Positions 15,282 through 23,531 of a DNA stretch of 28,872 bases are shown piece by piece. Under the pieces are notes generated by a model. It saw only the letters and a list, made by a program, of their open reading frames with translations, did not search any database and was not told where the DNA came from. Source of the stretch: Micavibrio sp. UBA1672 (lineage in GTDB: Bacteria > Pseudomonadota > Alphaproteobacteria > Micavibrionales > Micavibrionaceae); assembly GCA_002320665.1 (NCBI GenBank), contig DCKO01000072.1:1-28872 (forward strand), written 5' to 3'. The stretch's first letter is position 1. Each line of letters opens with the position of its first letter. Position numbers and translations under genes: made by a program.

Positions 15282-17180
15282 TCAGTCATTCACCTTGATC
15301 TCTGTACTGACAGAAAGCAGTGTAAACGGCAGCGGCGCAGTTTGCTCGATCCGCCAGAGTGGCGTTGTGCCATCCTTCTGCCATCCCAAAGCGCGCACAG
15401 AGATATCCCCGCTCACCAGTGGCGCAGGCTCGTCTAAAATCGGGTCTTCACCAAATTGCAGCAGCGAAATATCCTTCAGCCCCCGCCCGACATCAAGGCG
15501 TAATGCTGCACTTTGCTGCAGGCGGAATATCCCCTCAACAAGGCGCAAACGCCGCCCTGCGCCTATATTTCCACTCTCATTGGGCGGCAAGGGTTCAATC
15601 ACATGCGTATAGGCCAAACCGATCTGAACCGATGATGCCGGTTCACTTAAGGTCACTGACCCGCTCTGCACCTGCTGATCCGGTAGCACAACACCATCAG
15701 CCACAATCGAGACCATTTCCCCCTCAAGATGATCTAAACCGCCCCATGCCGTTGTCGGCGATCCAACCTCACCACTCAGAGCAGAGTCCAGATGAAGCGT
15801 GTCATCAAAGAGTTCAATAAAATGATCTGAACCTCTTTGCACCAGCATATATGTCTCATCCCCGACCACGGCAACAGCTTTCACCAAGCCATCCGTTTCA
15901 TGCTGCGTCCATGCCGAAACCCCCTCGGCGCGGTAAACTGTAAGACTGGCGAATTTACCGTCTTCCCGCACAACAAAGAGCAAGCGGTTCTTCTGATCAT
16001 AATCCTGATCAATCGGACTGCCCAGCACATCGCGTGAGAGCAACGCCAAATCCCGCGACGTATAGGCTTGCTCAAGGTCCGTATAAAGAAATTCATGAAT
16101 AGCCCGTCCACTGCGCGCCGCATAAAGCGTCGCCCCATCCACATTCACAGGCGGGATATAGCGATCAATCCTCGACCCCGTGCGGGTTTGACGGCGTATC
16201 TGTACACTGGTGGGGGTTAACGGATCACCCGTGACCATCCACTCCGCGCCGGAGGTAAAAACCTGCAAGTGACGAGAGGAAAACATCCCACGTATCGCAT
16301 TGACCTGATCGGACAAAATAGCAAACTCGATGCCCTCATCATCCAGCCCCTCGCCCAGATCAAAATTGAACAAATCCCCGGATTTAGAGAACCAGAGACG
16401 GTTCGGCAAATCTCGACTACCGCCAATCACAAGACGATCTTGATGAAAGGCCACACTCACCGGATAGCCGCGCACGGGGCTTAAAGCTTGTTCAAACCAG
16501 TCAATCGTAGGATTAGTGTCCGGTAAATCCTCAATCGTTGTGACCGTCACCACCGTAGCAGAGTCAAAATCCGTAATTTCGACCTCTGATCCAGCCACAC
16601 GAAGCCGCGTGCCCTCATGCCCCGCCGCAAATACAGATTCCGACGCGGTGAGCGTAATACTCCCGCTCGTGCCACTCGGCGTTAAGGTCACTTCGCTGCC
16701 CGCAAACTTGAAATAAGGCTGATAGACGATATTCGCATCCGTAAAAAAGCTCCAGTCACTCAGCGTCCACGTCCCGCCAGTAGAGCGCACCAGCTTCTTC
16801 GGGTGAACATCGGGATGCACTAGCAACAATGTATCCGCACTTTGCGTCCACGCCAGCTGTGCCACTTGCGCCTCGCTCCACGGCGCAGAAATCGTGGCTT
16901 CTTTCACACCACCGGAATAAATGTCGATTTGATTATCCGTCACCACCAGCAACGCCGTTTGCTCCGTATTAAACTCAAAGGCAATCAACTTGCCATTACC
17001 CGCCGCCGTGTCGATATAACCCAAGCCACTGCGGCGTGTAACGCCCCCAGTTGGCTGGATAAAGACATTCTTGAGCGTCAACGCCCCGTTATCATAAGCA
17101 CGCAAATCCCCGCGCCCCAGCAATTCCTGCGACACTTCACCAGCCGTGAAGGTCGTTTTTAATTCACGTATTCTTGTCAT
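15282..17180 (-). CDS. Tail tubular protein B (nozzle), T7 gp12-like
   Basis: 632 residues from MTRIRELKTTFTAGEVSQEL, the standard opening of podovirus tail-tube/stabilisation proteins. LKNVFIQPTGGVTRRSGLGY and FEFNTEQTALLVVTDNQIDI follow. Later blocks (GYPVSVAFHQDRLVIGGSRD, LPNRLWFSKSGDLFNF, FTSGAEWMVTG) match the beta-propeller core of the nozzle. It forms the lower tail tube below protein A. The start is 17180 because AGAGGAAAAACC lies just before it; an in-frame ATG at 17216 falls inside a terminator. Ends in TGA. GC-rich relative to the cargo on both sides. Confidence 0.9.
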   Translation of the reverse strand: MTRIRELKTTFTAGEVSQELLGRGDLRAYDNGALTLKNVFIQPTGGVTRRSGLGYIDTAAGNGKLIAFEFNTEQTALLVVTDNQIDIYSGGVKEATISAPWSEAQVAQLAWTQSADTLLLVHPDVHPKKLVRSTGGTWTLSDWSFFTDANIVYQPYFKFAGSEVTLTPSGTSGSITLTASESVFAAGHEGTRLRVAGSEVEITDFDSATVVTVTTIEDLPDTNPTIDWFEQALSPVRGYPVSVAFHQDRLVIGGSRDLPNRLWFSKSGDLFNFDLGEGLDDEGIEFAILSDQVNAIRGMFSSRHLQVFTSGAEWMVTGDPLTPTSVQIRRQTRTGSRIDRYIPPVNVDGATLYAARSGRAIHEFLYTDLEQAYTSRDLALLSRDVLGSPIDQDYDQKNRLLFVVREDGKFASLTVYRAEGVSAWTQHETDGLVKAVAVVGDETYMLVQRGSDHFIELFDDTLHLDSALSGEVGSPTTAWGGLDHLEGEMVSIVADGVVLPDQQVQSGSVTLSEPASSVQIGLAYTHVIEPLPPNESGNIGAGRRLRLVEGIFRLQQSAALRLDVGRGLKDISLLQFGEDPILDEPAPLVSGDISVRALGWQKDGTTPLWRIEQTAPLPFTLLSVSTEIKVND

Positions 17181-17213
17181 GGTTTTTCCTCTTGTTTTGA
17201 AGGGTTCTGGGCA

Positions 17214-17241
17214 CAAAAAAACCCGCTACGATGAGCGGGTT
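17214..17241 (-). terminator. Intrinsic terminator before the nozzle gene
   Basis: AACCCGCT-CATCGT-AGCGGGTT followed by a T run on the minus strand. It lies between the cargo gene at 17267 and the nozzle ATG, and its stem is nearly the same as that at 19319-19344. Confidence 0.9.
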
Positions 17242-17266
17242 AAATGCATTCGATAAATATCAGCTC

Positions 17267-18139
17267 TTAGATATTCTCAAACTTCGCCGCATCAGCAGCA
17301 GCAGGTAACGCCTTTACCTGCGACCCCGTAGTTCTGACTTCCAGACCGGCAGGGGCATTAAACGGCAAAACCACTCTGGGCTGACCATCGGCTCCAATAT
17401 TACGGTTTGCTTGTTCTGTTCGCACAGCACTATGAAAAGCGGCATCGACAAATCCTATAAGTTTGCCCATAGGATTTGAATTTCTGTATTCCTGTGATGA
17501 CTGACGAGGACTTTGAAAAATTCGCATGGCTTCCGATAAATTAGGATTTTCCCTTAAACGTTCCATACCTTGATCTGTAATATGCAAATTATAAAAAAGA
17601 CCACCTTCCATAGTAGCACCGGAAAAAATGTTCTCACCCAATACATCATTTAGAGTTTTAGGCAAATCACGGATAGGATCAAATTTCCCTTGCTTATCAT
17701 AAGTCAATATATATTTTGTTTCCGGTTCGGTTGTATTACCTTCCCATAACCTAACCATAACACCCGATACTGCTTTAAGGGTGTTCATATTGTTTTCCCT
17801 CATCAAATGAGTTTCAACCGCAGGCTTTAATATCTCAAGTAATCGTTCACAGCGCTCTTCATCAAGATCGTTTAATAACCTTAATGGTATATTCACACCT
17901 GCATTAAAGTACACATTCATAGAAACATAAGAATCATCAAAAAGCCTATTAAGTCTTTTCATAATATCTATTTTTTCATCAGACGTTATCTCGCTCAAAG
18001 GCAAATTTAGCTTATCTTCTGACCTGAATTCCAAAGTTGGAAGATTATCCATGAGAATTTGCACCCGCTCTTGTGCAGTTTTCCCTACAGCTAAGCCCTG
18101 TGCATCACTAACTGAAAGTTCTTGGCTTGAATCCACCAT
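17267..18139 (-). CDS. Cytosolic hypothetical protein
   Basis: 290 residues from MVDSSQELSVSDAQ, with CAGGGTGA upstream and a good promoter at 18180-18208. Predicted mostly helical in the first half (EKIDIMKRLNRLFDDSYVSM, LNDLDEERCERLLEIL). A strand-rich middle follows (TKYILTYDKQGKFDP, GLFYNLHITDQG), then a disordered-looking alanine/proline-rich end (QVKALPAAADAAKFENI). I recognise no domain. No signal peptide. It is followed by the terminator at 17214-17241, so it is a single-gene or short cargo unit between the two tail-tube genes. Confidence 0.7.
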   Translation of the reverse strand: MVDSSQELSVSDAQGLAVGKTAQERVQILMDNLPTLEFRSEDKLNLPLSEITSDEKIDIMKRLNRLFDDSYVSMNVYFNAGVNIPLRLLNDLDEERCERLLEILKPAVETHLMRENNMNTLKAVSGVMVRLWEGNTTEPETKYILTYDKQGKFDPIRDLPKTLNDVLGENIFSGATMEGGLFYNLHITDQGMERLRENPNLSEAMRIFQSPRQSSQEYRNSNPMGKLIGFVDAAFHSAVRTEQANRNIGADGQPRVVLPFNAPAGLEVRTTGSQVKALPAAADAAKFENI

Positions 18140-18179
18140 TTTTTCACCCTGATTTTTAACGTCACATTATTTATGTAAT

Positions 18180-18208
18180 ATAATAAACAACATACCTTAA
18201 AAAAACAA
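18180..18208 (-). promoter_or_regulatory. Sigma70-like promoter of the 17267-18139 gene
   Basis: TTGTTT (18203-18208), a 17-base spacer and TATTAT (18180-18185) sit about 41 bases before the ATG. Just upstream, CTTAAAA-CTTG-TTTTTTTAAG could end the preceding gene's transcript. Confidence 0.55.
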
Positions 18209-18223
18209 GTTTTAAGCTCTGCT

Positions 18224-18649
18224 TCACATCTCGAATGGCGGGATGCCGCCATCATCATTCTCATCCGTATTGGTGATGGCCTTCATAATGTTTTTAGTTG
18301 CTGCCTTTGCAGCCTGCTCCAAAGTACGGTTTCTTGCAAAACTAAACATCTCCGTTCCTCTGGCAGGCGTGCGGCTTAAAGCATCCAGAAAATTCTCTTG
18401 CAGTTCATTACTATCTGGATCTTTCGCATATTGATCAACCGCATCAATCAAAGTATTCATCGCCTCTTGCTGACCACGATTATAAGTATAATGATATTGA
18501 TTAGATTCAGATAATATGCCCATAACCATATCGCCAAGATGACCATGTTTCCGATTATACCGAAAGTGTTCTTCAATTGGACGCGCCCAATCTTCTACGC
18601 TCTGTGGATCTCTAAATTCAGGAAGTTTTCTTTCATCATTTTCAGCCAT
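18224..18649 (-). CDS. Small cytosolic hypothetical protein
   Basis: 141 residues from MAENDERKLPEFRD, chosen because GTGGTGATAATT lies directly before this ATG. It appears all-helical: VEDWARPIEEHFRYNRKHGH, MNTLIDAVDQYAKDPDS, NRTLEQAAKAATKNIMKAIT. It has a charged, flexible end (NTDENDDGGIPPFEM). No known domain, signal peptide or membrane segment. It is the first cargo gene after tail tubular A, with a small inverted repeat (TTGATA...TATCAA) in the 53-base gap before it. Function unknown. Confidence 0.7.
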   Translation of the reverse strand: MAENDERKLPEFRDPQSVEDWARPIEEHFRYNRKHGHLGDMVMGILSESNQYHYTYNRGQQEAMNTLIDAVDQYAKDPDSNELQENFLDALSRTPARGTEMFSFARNRTLEQAAKAATKNIMKAITNTDENDDGGIPPFEM

Positions 18650-18714
18650 AATTATCACCACTTATTTTTTCTATGCCTTGATACCATTATTCTATCAAAA
18701 CACACAAGATTTTC

Positions 18715-19284
18715 CTAATCCCGTACATCAATCAGAGTGAAATCCTCAATCGAGTTTGGCGTGTCTTGCTGTGCATCGATCTGACGGGCGCGCTCGAATT
18801 CCGCTTCAGCAAGGCGAAACATCGCTTCTGATCGTGATGTATTCTCGGTCACCGGAATGGTAAACTCCGCCGAAAGCCGCGCAATCAAAGCCTGATCGAA
18901 ATAAGGCGGAAACGCTTCTTCCTCAGGCCGGAAAACATAGCTCAGCACCACATCAGGCGCATTCGTATGCAGCGCTCCAGCCGCTATGCGGTAGTTCAAA
19001 CCCCTGCCCCGCGAGCCACTGCCTGCGCTTAACGCCCGCAGGAAATCATTAGGCAGGCCGTACGCAAAATCATAATCTGCCACAGGCGTGGTTATAATCT
19101 GCGAGAGCACCACTTGCCCGCTGGCAAAACTCCACGCATAGGCCGAAAGCAACGCATCGCGCACCGTATCAAACAGCGCCCCCGCAATCTCGGATTCCGC
19201 CGTGCCATCGGAAAAACTTGTAATCGGCGCCGCCCCAATGCGGATGAGCGCACGACTGCACAGGGCTATATCGGATAAAGCCAT
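18715..19284 (-). CDS. Tail tubular protein A (adaptor), T7 gp11-like
   Basis: 189 residues. MALSDIALCSRALIRIGAAP followed by ITSFSDGT is the classic opening of T7-type tail tubular A/head-tail adaptor proteins. SAYAWSFASGQVVLSQ, YDFAYGLPNDFLRAL and YFDQALIARLSAEFTIPVTE then follow in the usual order and spacing, and the length is typical. It forms the ring joining portal and nozzle. ATAGGAG precedes the ATG. Its upstream region holds a terminator and a short TCACTATAGG match to the core of T7 promoters, which I regard as probably fortuitous. Confidence 0.92.
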   Translation of the reverse strand: MALSDIALCSRALIRIGAAPITSFSDGTAESEIAGALFDTVRDALLSAYAWSFASGQVVLSQIITTPVADYDFAYGLPNDFLRALSAGSGSRGRGLNYRIAAGALHTNAPDVVLSYVFRPEEEAFPPYFDQALIARLSAEFTIPVTENTSRSEAMFRLAEAEFERARQIDAQQDTPNSIEDFTLIDVRD

Positions 19285-19318
19285 AATAATACTCCTATAG
19301 TGATTTTAGATTTAAAAA

Positions 19319-19344
19319 TAAAAAAACCCGCTGATAAGCGGGCT
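19319..19344 (-). terminator. Intrinsic terminator before tail tubular A
   Basis: AGCCCGCT-TATC-AGCGGGTT with a long T-rich tail on the minus strand. It ends the cargo transcript from 19371-20546 about 35 bases before the virion gene start. Confidence 0.9.
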
Positions 19345-19370
19345 TTAAAGAAGAAACTCTACAGTTAAAG

Positions 19371-20546
19371 CTACAGATCATTCTCCGGTAAACCAACAAT
19401 GTTTCGTGCTTCCTGCGTATGTGAATGCCGCACAGAAGGCTTACTAACCTCATAATCACGAAGACCAGCACTAACCCACGTGCTTAAAGGAACTTCCTGC
19501 TGGCCACGCATAGGTCTGAATTTCAAAGAACCGCTACCATAGAGCGCAAGGTGCGATTCAAAATCCTCAAGAACCGCTAACGCATCAATGGATCTCATCC
19601 CCGAATGCAGGGCGTATTCGCCATTTTCTTGACGCTCCATCCCGATTGCATGTTTTTTACCCCGACCACCAGCTGTATTCTGGATTGAGATATTTAAATC
19701 CTGATCAATTTCAATGGCAATCAAACGGGATTCTCCGTCCCTGAAATCGGTTTTCATAGCCTTTGACAGCTCACCGCTTTCCTTGTCATAGAACCCTCTC
19801 TCCGCCAAATCCGGCAAGAGTTTTTCATTGATATGTGCCCCAATTTCCGAAGCCTTAAGCACGGCATTATGAGCTGCCTCTTCCGCAGGAGTCCTGAATA
19901 TAATATCCTTGGGATCAACCTTATCCAAAGCCTTTAAAAACGCAATCTGATTTGGCGTCGGATCAACGGATGCAAATCTTTGCACACCATTTTGATTACG
20001 CGTTCCTGTCAATGACACACCGGGGGCCTGAACCGTAAAACGCGATTTACCAAGGTTTATTCTGGCCTCCCCCACGCCTTCCAGTTCAAGAACAGCAGAG
20101 CGCGCTTCATAATATTTACCCGGAACAGCTTCTGTTCCTTTCATGGCTTTTGAAAAATTCTGCTGAAGCTTATCCAAAATTTTCCTTGGCGCTTCGTTAA
20201 ATTCAAGACCACCCAAATCCTGCGCTAAAACTGTTTTTAATAACTTCTCTTTAGAGGCCCATGTACCGCTTACTGGCTTAATCTCATCCGGCATGCCTGT
20301 TTTTTTGTTACGGGCAATAGAAAACTTGGCCCTATCACCTGTGATTTCAACCTGACTCTGATCAATAAAAATCTGAAACGCACCCGCAGGTGCCCCCTCC
20401 CCCATAGCCATCATCGGCTCGGCAGGCCCAAAGTGACGAAACCTGTCATCACCATCAATCATAGCGGCAACATGATCCCGTAATGCCTCTATTTTCTTGG
20501 CAACCGATTGTTTAATTTCTTTATCTATCTGGTATCTGGAAACCAT
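19371..20546 (-). CDS. Cytosolic hypothetical protein, 391 aa
   Basis: Starts MVSRYQIDKEIKQSVAKKIE. The first third has a helix and then a strand-rich GAFQIFIDQSQVEITGDRAK. The middle has two long helices (KILDKLQQNFSKAMKGTEAV) followed by strands (ARINLGKSRFTVQAPGVSLT), and a helix (TPAEEAAHNAVLKASEIGAH). A later section repeats the strand theme (ESRLIAIEIDQDLNISIQNT) and ends near SLKFRPMRGQQEVPLSTWVS. No signal peptide, metal site or nucleotide-binding motif that I recognise. The ribosome site is weak (AGCGGAT). Perhaps one transcript with the two genes upstream. Function unknown. Confidence 0.7.
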   Translation of the reverse strand: MVSRYQIDKEIKQSVAKKIEALRDHVAAMIDGDDRFRHFGPAEPMMAMGEGAPAGAFQIFIDQSQVEITGDRAKFSIARNKKTGMPDEIKPVSGTWASKEKLLKTVLAQDLGGLEFNEAPRKILDKLQQNFSKAMKGTEAVPGKYYEARSAVLELEGVGEARINLGKSRFTVQAPGVSLTGTRNQNGVQRFASVDPTPNQIAFLKALDKVDPKDIIFRTPAEEAAHNAVLKASEIGAHINEKLLPDLAERGFYDKESGELSKAMKTDFRDGESRLIAIEIDQDLNISIQNTAGGRGKKHAIGMERQENGEYALHSGMRSIDALAVLEDFESHLALYGSGSLKFRPMRGQQEVPLSTWVSAGLRDYEVSKPSVRHSHTQEARNIVGLPENDL

Positions 20547-20587
20547 TTTTTATCCGCTAAATATGATTATAAAAACAAACCCTTAAA

Positions 20588-21007
20588 TTAAATACTATCA
20601 AACTGCTCAGGCACGATATCGCCAGATATACCTTTATGTTTCGGATCATAGCCTGTCGTCTTGGCCTTACGAAAAGTTATATCCTTCAAGGCACCATCAC
20701 GCAAAGCACCTAAAACGCTTGCATAATCCTGACTCGAACCAAGATCATCCGTATATCTTGCAGATTTAACTTTAAATTGCGCATCCATATCTCCGCCAAT
20801 ATCAAAATGCCCGCATGATAAATGAACAGAATCCGGCTGAATATCTATGCGTACGGAATTGCCATTATCTAGTTTAAATTTGCCAAAAACACCTGTACCA
20901 ACACCTTGCTCGGCAAATAACTCACTTAATGCTGCACCAAGATCTACCTGCATATAGGATTGCAGGTCTTTCCTGGCAGTTGTTAACGGATTTTTTGTTC
21001 TGGCCAT
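20588..21007 (-). CDS. Small cytosolic hypothetical protein
   Basis: 139 residues from MARTKNPLTTARKDLQSYM; AAGGGGATTGAT precedes the ATG. An N-terminal helix is followed by strands (VFGKFKLDNGNSVRIDI, DSVHLSCGHFDIGGDMDAQF). A helical YASVLGALRDGALKDITFRK resembles the KLLKTVLAQDLGGLEF region of the next gene, hinting at a shared fold; this is weak. No export signal. A promoter-like pair lies at 21044-21072. Function unknown. Confidence 0.65.
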   Translation of the reverse strand: MARTKNPLTTARKDLQSYMQVDLGAALSELFAEQGVGTGVFGKFKLDNGNSVRIDIQPDSVHLSCGHFDIGGDMDAQFKVKSARYTDDLGSSQDYASVLGALRDGALKDITFRKAKTTGYDPKHKGISGDIVPEQFDSI

Positions 21008-21043
21008 ATCAATCCCCTTAATTATTAATTATCGATTGCTTCG

Positions 21044-21072
21044 CTTATATATAATTTTTGCTTAAAAAGCAA
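21044..21072 (-). promoter_or_regulatory. Candidate promoter of the 20588-21007 gene
   Basis: TTGCTT (21067-21072), a 17-base spacer and TATAAG (21044-21049). The -35 lies in a small TTGCTT-TTT-AAGCAA palindrome that may be a hairpin ending the upstream gene. Confidence 0.4.
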
Positions 21073-21089
21073 TAATTTGCAAAAAGCGA

Positions 21090-21674
21090 CTAGGTGACTG
21101 GCTCTCCTAATTCAACATAATCGGGACCAGGTGGAAAGCGATTACCATACTTGCTGATTTCTCCACCGCGCGCCTCGACAAAAGTCACAATATCCATAGC
21201 CAGATCGCCACCCTGATCTTTTAAATTATCCCAAACAAACCCAGCCAATAGCATCTGGGCCTGCTTGTTCTGCTGACAAGCCTGCCCTAAAGCCCTTAAA
21301 ACGTCATTTTTAGCTGTATTCATCTGATCGGGATCACCAGCCTCCTCGGCTTGTTGATAATCAAACAAAACATCAGAAATTTCAGGCTTATGCTGAGTAT
21401 ATAAATCAATAGCGATTTGTGACTTTTGAGATTTTTTATCCGCTTGCTGCTGAAAAATCTCACCGAATTTTTTTAAACCTTCTTTCTGCCCGTGTTCAGC
21501 AACAAGTTCTGCACGAAGCTTGTTCCATTCATCAGCTTCCTGTTTTGCAACAGCATCCAAACGATCAATCTCTCTTTGATCTGCTTCTGTAATCTCAATA
21601 GGTTTTTCTGTTTCAGGATTAGTTTTGAATATACCGGATAGCATATTCTGGTAATTTTGATCATCTTGCTCCAT
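21090..21674 (-). CDS. Glutamine-rich helical hypothetical protein
   Basis: 194 residues from MEQDDQNYQNMLSGIF, preferred over ATG 21686 because GGGTG lies before it. It looks almost entirely helical and charged (EIDRLDAVAKQEADEWNKLR, FGEIFQQQADKKSQKSQIAI, QACQQNKQAQMLLAGFVWDN), then ends in a proline-rich tail (NRFPPGPDYVELGEPVT). The acidic/glutamine-rich helices could form a coiled coil. No known domain and no signal peptide. First cargo gene after the structured region that follows the head genes. Function unknown. Confidence 0.7.
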   Translation of the reverse strand: MEQDDQNYQNMLSGIFKTNPETEKPIEITEADQREIDRLDAVAKQEADEWNKLRAELVAEHGQKEGLKKFGEIFQQQADKKSQKSQIAIDLYTQHKPEISDVLFDYQQAEEAGDPDQMNTAKNDVLRALGQACQQNKQAQMLLAGFVWDNLKDQGGDLAMDIVTFVEARGGEISKYGNRFPPGPDYVELGEPVT

Positions 21675-21775
21675 AAGCACACCCATTTTTATTATGTTTT
21701 CTATTATAAAAATTAATACGCTCCATACAAAAAAAAGTCAAATTTTCTTACGCTTATGCACTTGTGAAAGCACCT

Positions 21776-21819
21776 CAAGAAAACCTGCACCCTCTCATAC
21801 AAAAACAAGAGGATGCAGG
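21776..21819 (-). terminator. Intrinsic terminator after the head genes and structured region
   Basis: CCTGCA and CCTCT pair with AGAGG and TGCAGG around one mismatch and a 12-base loop, followed by TTTTCTT on the minus strand. It would end transcripts that started at the capsid genes. Confidence 0.7.
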
Positions 21820-22126
21820 CCATCAATACGAACATGCAAAACGCATAGTTTAGTGATTTGCGTAATAACGCAAATTGTACCGAGCAAGTGCGAGGCGGGC
21901 GTTAGCCCGAAGCATGCCCGGCACTTGAGGGCCTTGTCTTAAAAGTCTTTTTTTAAGACAAGTTACTACCAAATACGGCCAACCGACAGATTGCGGAGGA
22001 CACACAAGCAAGACATCCGCCGGTTATATATGCACGTGTCACGTTTCCCCTTAAATGGGTGATGAGTAGGAAGTACTCAAAGGGGAAATCGCAAAGCCGT
22101 GGCTACCATAATATTCAAAAGAATAT
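21776..22126 (-). ncRNA. Candidate structured RNA or structured 3' UTR
   Basis: This gene-free stretch (about 450 bases between genes) holds seven successive hairpins on the minus strand. They are AATATTC/GAATATT (22110-22127); TTTCCCCTT/AAGGGGAAA enclosing GAGTA/TACTC (22044-22088); nested AACCG and GCGGA stems (21981-22025); a perfect 12-bp CTTGTCTTAAAA stem (21933-21962); CAAGTGC/GCACTTG enclosing CGGGC/GCCCG (21885-21927); ATTTGCGT/ACGCAAAT (21856-21875); and the terminator. No open frame fits. It could be an independent RNA, a processing region of the capsid mRNA, or an array of palindromic repeats. It fits no RNA family I can identify by eye. Confidence 0.4.
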
Positions 22127-22366
22127 TTAAGAGTAGGCTGCGATTGTGACGCTGCCGCCGTCATTTGCGGTTACGATATAAAATGTCGTATCCGGCGTAC
22201 CGTCCGTATCGATATTCGCGATAATCAGATCATTCACGTTAAGCATTCCGGCAGCGTCATTAAAAAACCCTGCCCCTTCTACGGATAAATCTGTTGTTGT
22301 GTAATGCCACAGCGTAAAATTATTCGCATAGGCAAGGACACTAAGGTCTGATGAAATATAAGCCAT
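22127..22366 (-). CDS. Small head protein, decoration-like
   Basis: 79 residues. MAYISSDLSVLAYANNFTLW followed by HYTTTD is a pattern I associate with small conserved proteins encoded directly after podovirus capsid genes. The rest is beta-rich (LNVNDLIIANIDTDGTPDTT, FYIVTANDGGSVTIAAYS). A capsid-stabilising or head-surface role is inferred from position and size. AAAAGGAG precedes the ATG. Its stop codon overlaps the first hairpin of the structured region downstream. Confidence 0.7.
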   Translation of the reverse strand: MAYISSDLSVLAYANNFTLWHYTTTDLSVEGAGFFNDAAGMLNVNDLIIANIDTDGTPDTTFYIVTANDGGSVTIAAYS

Positions 22367-22394
22367 AACTTATCTCCTTTTCACAATATTAATG

Positions 22395-22505
22395 AAAACG
22401 TTCATGCTTTTCGTCGTAGGCAAGGCTGTCGAGGCGAGGCGCGCGGAGCGTATTAAACATACGTGAGCACGCCGAGACCGAAGACAAACGATGACTGCGC
22501 GGAAA
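22395..22505. repeat. Palindromic element between the two head genes
   Basis: A GC-rich block centred on CGTAT-TAAAC-ATACG, flanked by loosely complementary GGCGCGCGGAG and GAGCACGCC arms and followed by repeated GATGA motifs, forms a long imperfect hairpin in the 149-base gap between capsid and decoration genes. It may tune relative expression of the two genes or be a dispersed genomic repeat. Confidence 0.5.
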
Positions 22506-22515
22506 TGATGATCGT

Positions 22516-23349
22516 TTAGTCCGGGGTTTCGTCGCAGTTAATGACCACGATTCCATCCTCATCGATTAGTGCTGCGCCTTGGCTCATCATGTTATTGACG
22601 AAATGCGCTGCGCGGTCCCCATGCCAGGAAACATCGGTCTGGACATCAGCCCCCGACGCATGTCCCACAGCCGTCTTGTGGTAATAGAAACAAGAACGGA
22701 TATCATTCCCGTCAATCGGCAAGCCCGAATGCGGAATGAAGATCGTGCCAAGGAACATTTTAGCCTGCGTGATCGTGGCAAAAGGCAAAGCCTCCTGACC
22801 GACATAATCGGCATTCACAAATTCCTCGATCCCGAGCAACTCGCTCCACTGCTTCCAGCCAACGATACAAAAACGTTGACCATCATCCGGCACATCATTC
22901 GCACCAAATGTCTCGAAAGCCGAGAGGATTTTATCCTTGGTCAAACCGACATTGCCATCGGCAATGACATTCGTGGATGCTGTGGCCATCTGGTTGATGA
23001 TAAGCTCATCCGTCTTACGACCCAGCGCATAAGCACCCGCAGCTGCAATCACCTGACGCTCATCGATATTGAGCTTCAGCTCGTCCAGACGATCAACCCA
23101 GTCACCGGCATAATAATCCTGCAAAACGGCCTCGATATTGGTGTGATCGAGATTCATCACAGGCACCATACCATGTGTGGATTTCGTGCTGGCTGTACCG
23201 CTCCCTACTTTCTGGAAGACGGCGCTCGAACCATTAACGCCCGAGACTGTGCGTACAGTATTTCGTAATTTCGAACCCTGACGCTGATAGGCGGCATGTA
23301 CCTCGCTCTCAAATTGCTTGATAAATGCCTGATCAATAGATGTAGACAT
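22516..23349 (-). CDS. Major capsid protein
   Basis: 277 residues from MSTSIDQAFIKQFESEVHAA. The N-terminal YQRQGSKLRNTVRTVSGVNG, LDHTNIEAVLQDYYAGDWVD, AAGAYALGRKTDELIINQM and the C-terminal SWHGDRAAHFVNNMMSQGAA then LIDEDGIVVI follow the pattern of podovirus major capsid proteins with an HK97-like fold. Position after the scaffold gene and before the small head protein supports it. AGAGGTAG precedes the ATG, and a terminator lies upstream at 23488-23509. GC-rich compared with its neighbours. The call rests on sequence pattern and gene order. Confidence 0.88.
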   Translation of the reverse strand: MSTSIDQAFIKQFESEVHAAYQRQGSKLRNTVRTVSGVNGSSAVFQKVGSGTASTKSTHGMVPVMNLDHTNIEAVLQDYYAGDWVDRLDELKLNIDERQVIAAAGAYALGRKTDELIINQMATASTNVIADGNVGLTKDKILSAFETFGANDVPDDGQRFCIVGWKQWSELLGIEEFVNADYVGQEALPFATITQAKMFLGTIFIPHSGLPIDGNDIRSCFYYHKTAVGHASGADVQTDVSWHGDRAAHFVNNMMSQGAALIDEDGIVVINCDETPD

Positions 23350-23487
23350 GTTACTACCTCTTTCATGTATTGAAATATGTTGAAAAATATCCGCATCAGG
23401 TTCTCTGAAACCTCATACGAGATTTCAGGCCGAATAAACGAAAAACAAAGGATTTTCGGGACACTTGAGACCCAAGCGTTACCCCTG

Positions 23488-23509
23488 AAAAAATCTCCTA
23501 AAAGGAGAA
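23488..23509 (-). terminator. Intrinsic terminator before the capsid gene
   Basis: TCTCCT-TTT-AGGAGA followed by T6 on the minus strand. It ends the transcript of the cargo gene at 23532-24212 and leaves a leader of about 140 bases before the capsid ATG. Confidence 0.8.
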
Positions 23510-23531
23510 TACATTATAAGAAATCAAAAAA

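Noticed and set aside
17181..17216. Upstream ATG for the nozzle protein (MCPEPFKTRGKT)
   Set aside because: It overlaps the terminator tail and lacks a ribosome site, whereas the MTRIRELK start matches the usual opening of the family.
19285..19305. TCACTATAGG before tail tubular A, identical to the core of T7 RNA polymerase promoters
   Set aside because: The upstream half of the T7 promoter does not match, no similar motif precedes the other virion genes, and the TATAGGAG part is explained as the ribosome site.
22044..22088. Hammerhead-ribozyme-like GTGATGAGTA...TACTC
   Set aside because: The conserved CUGAUGA and GAAA residues are not both present, and the flanking stem pairs in the wrong arrangement.
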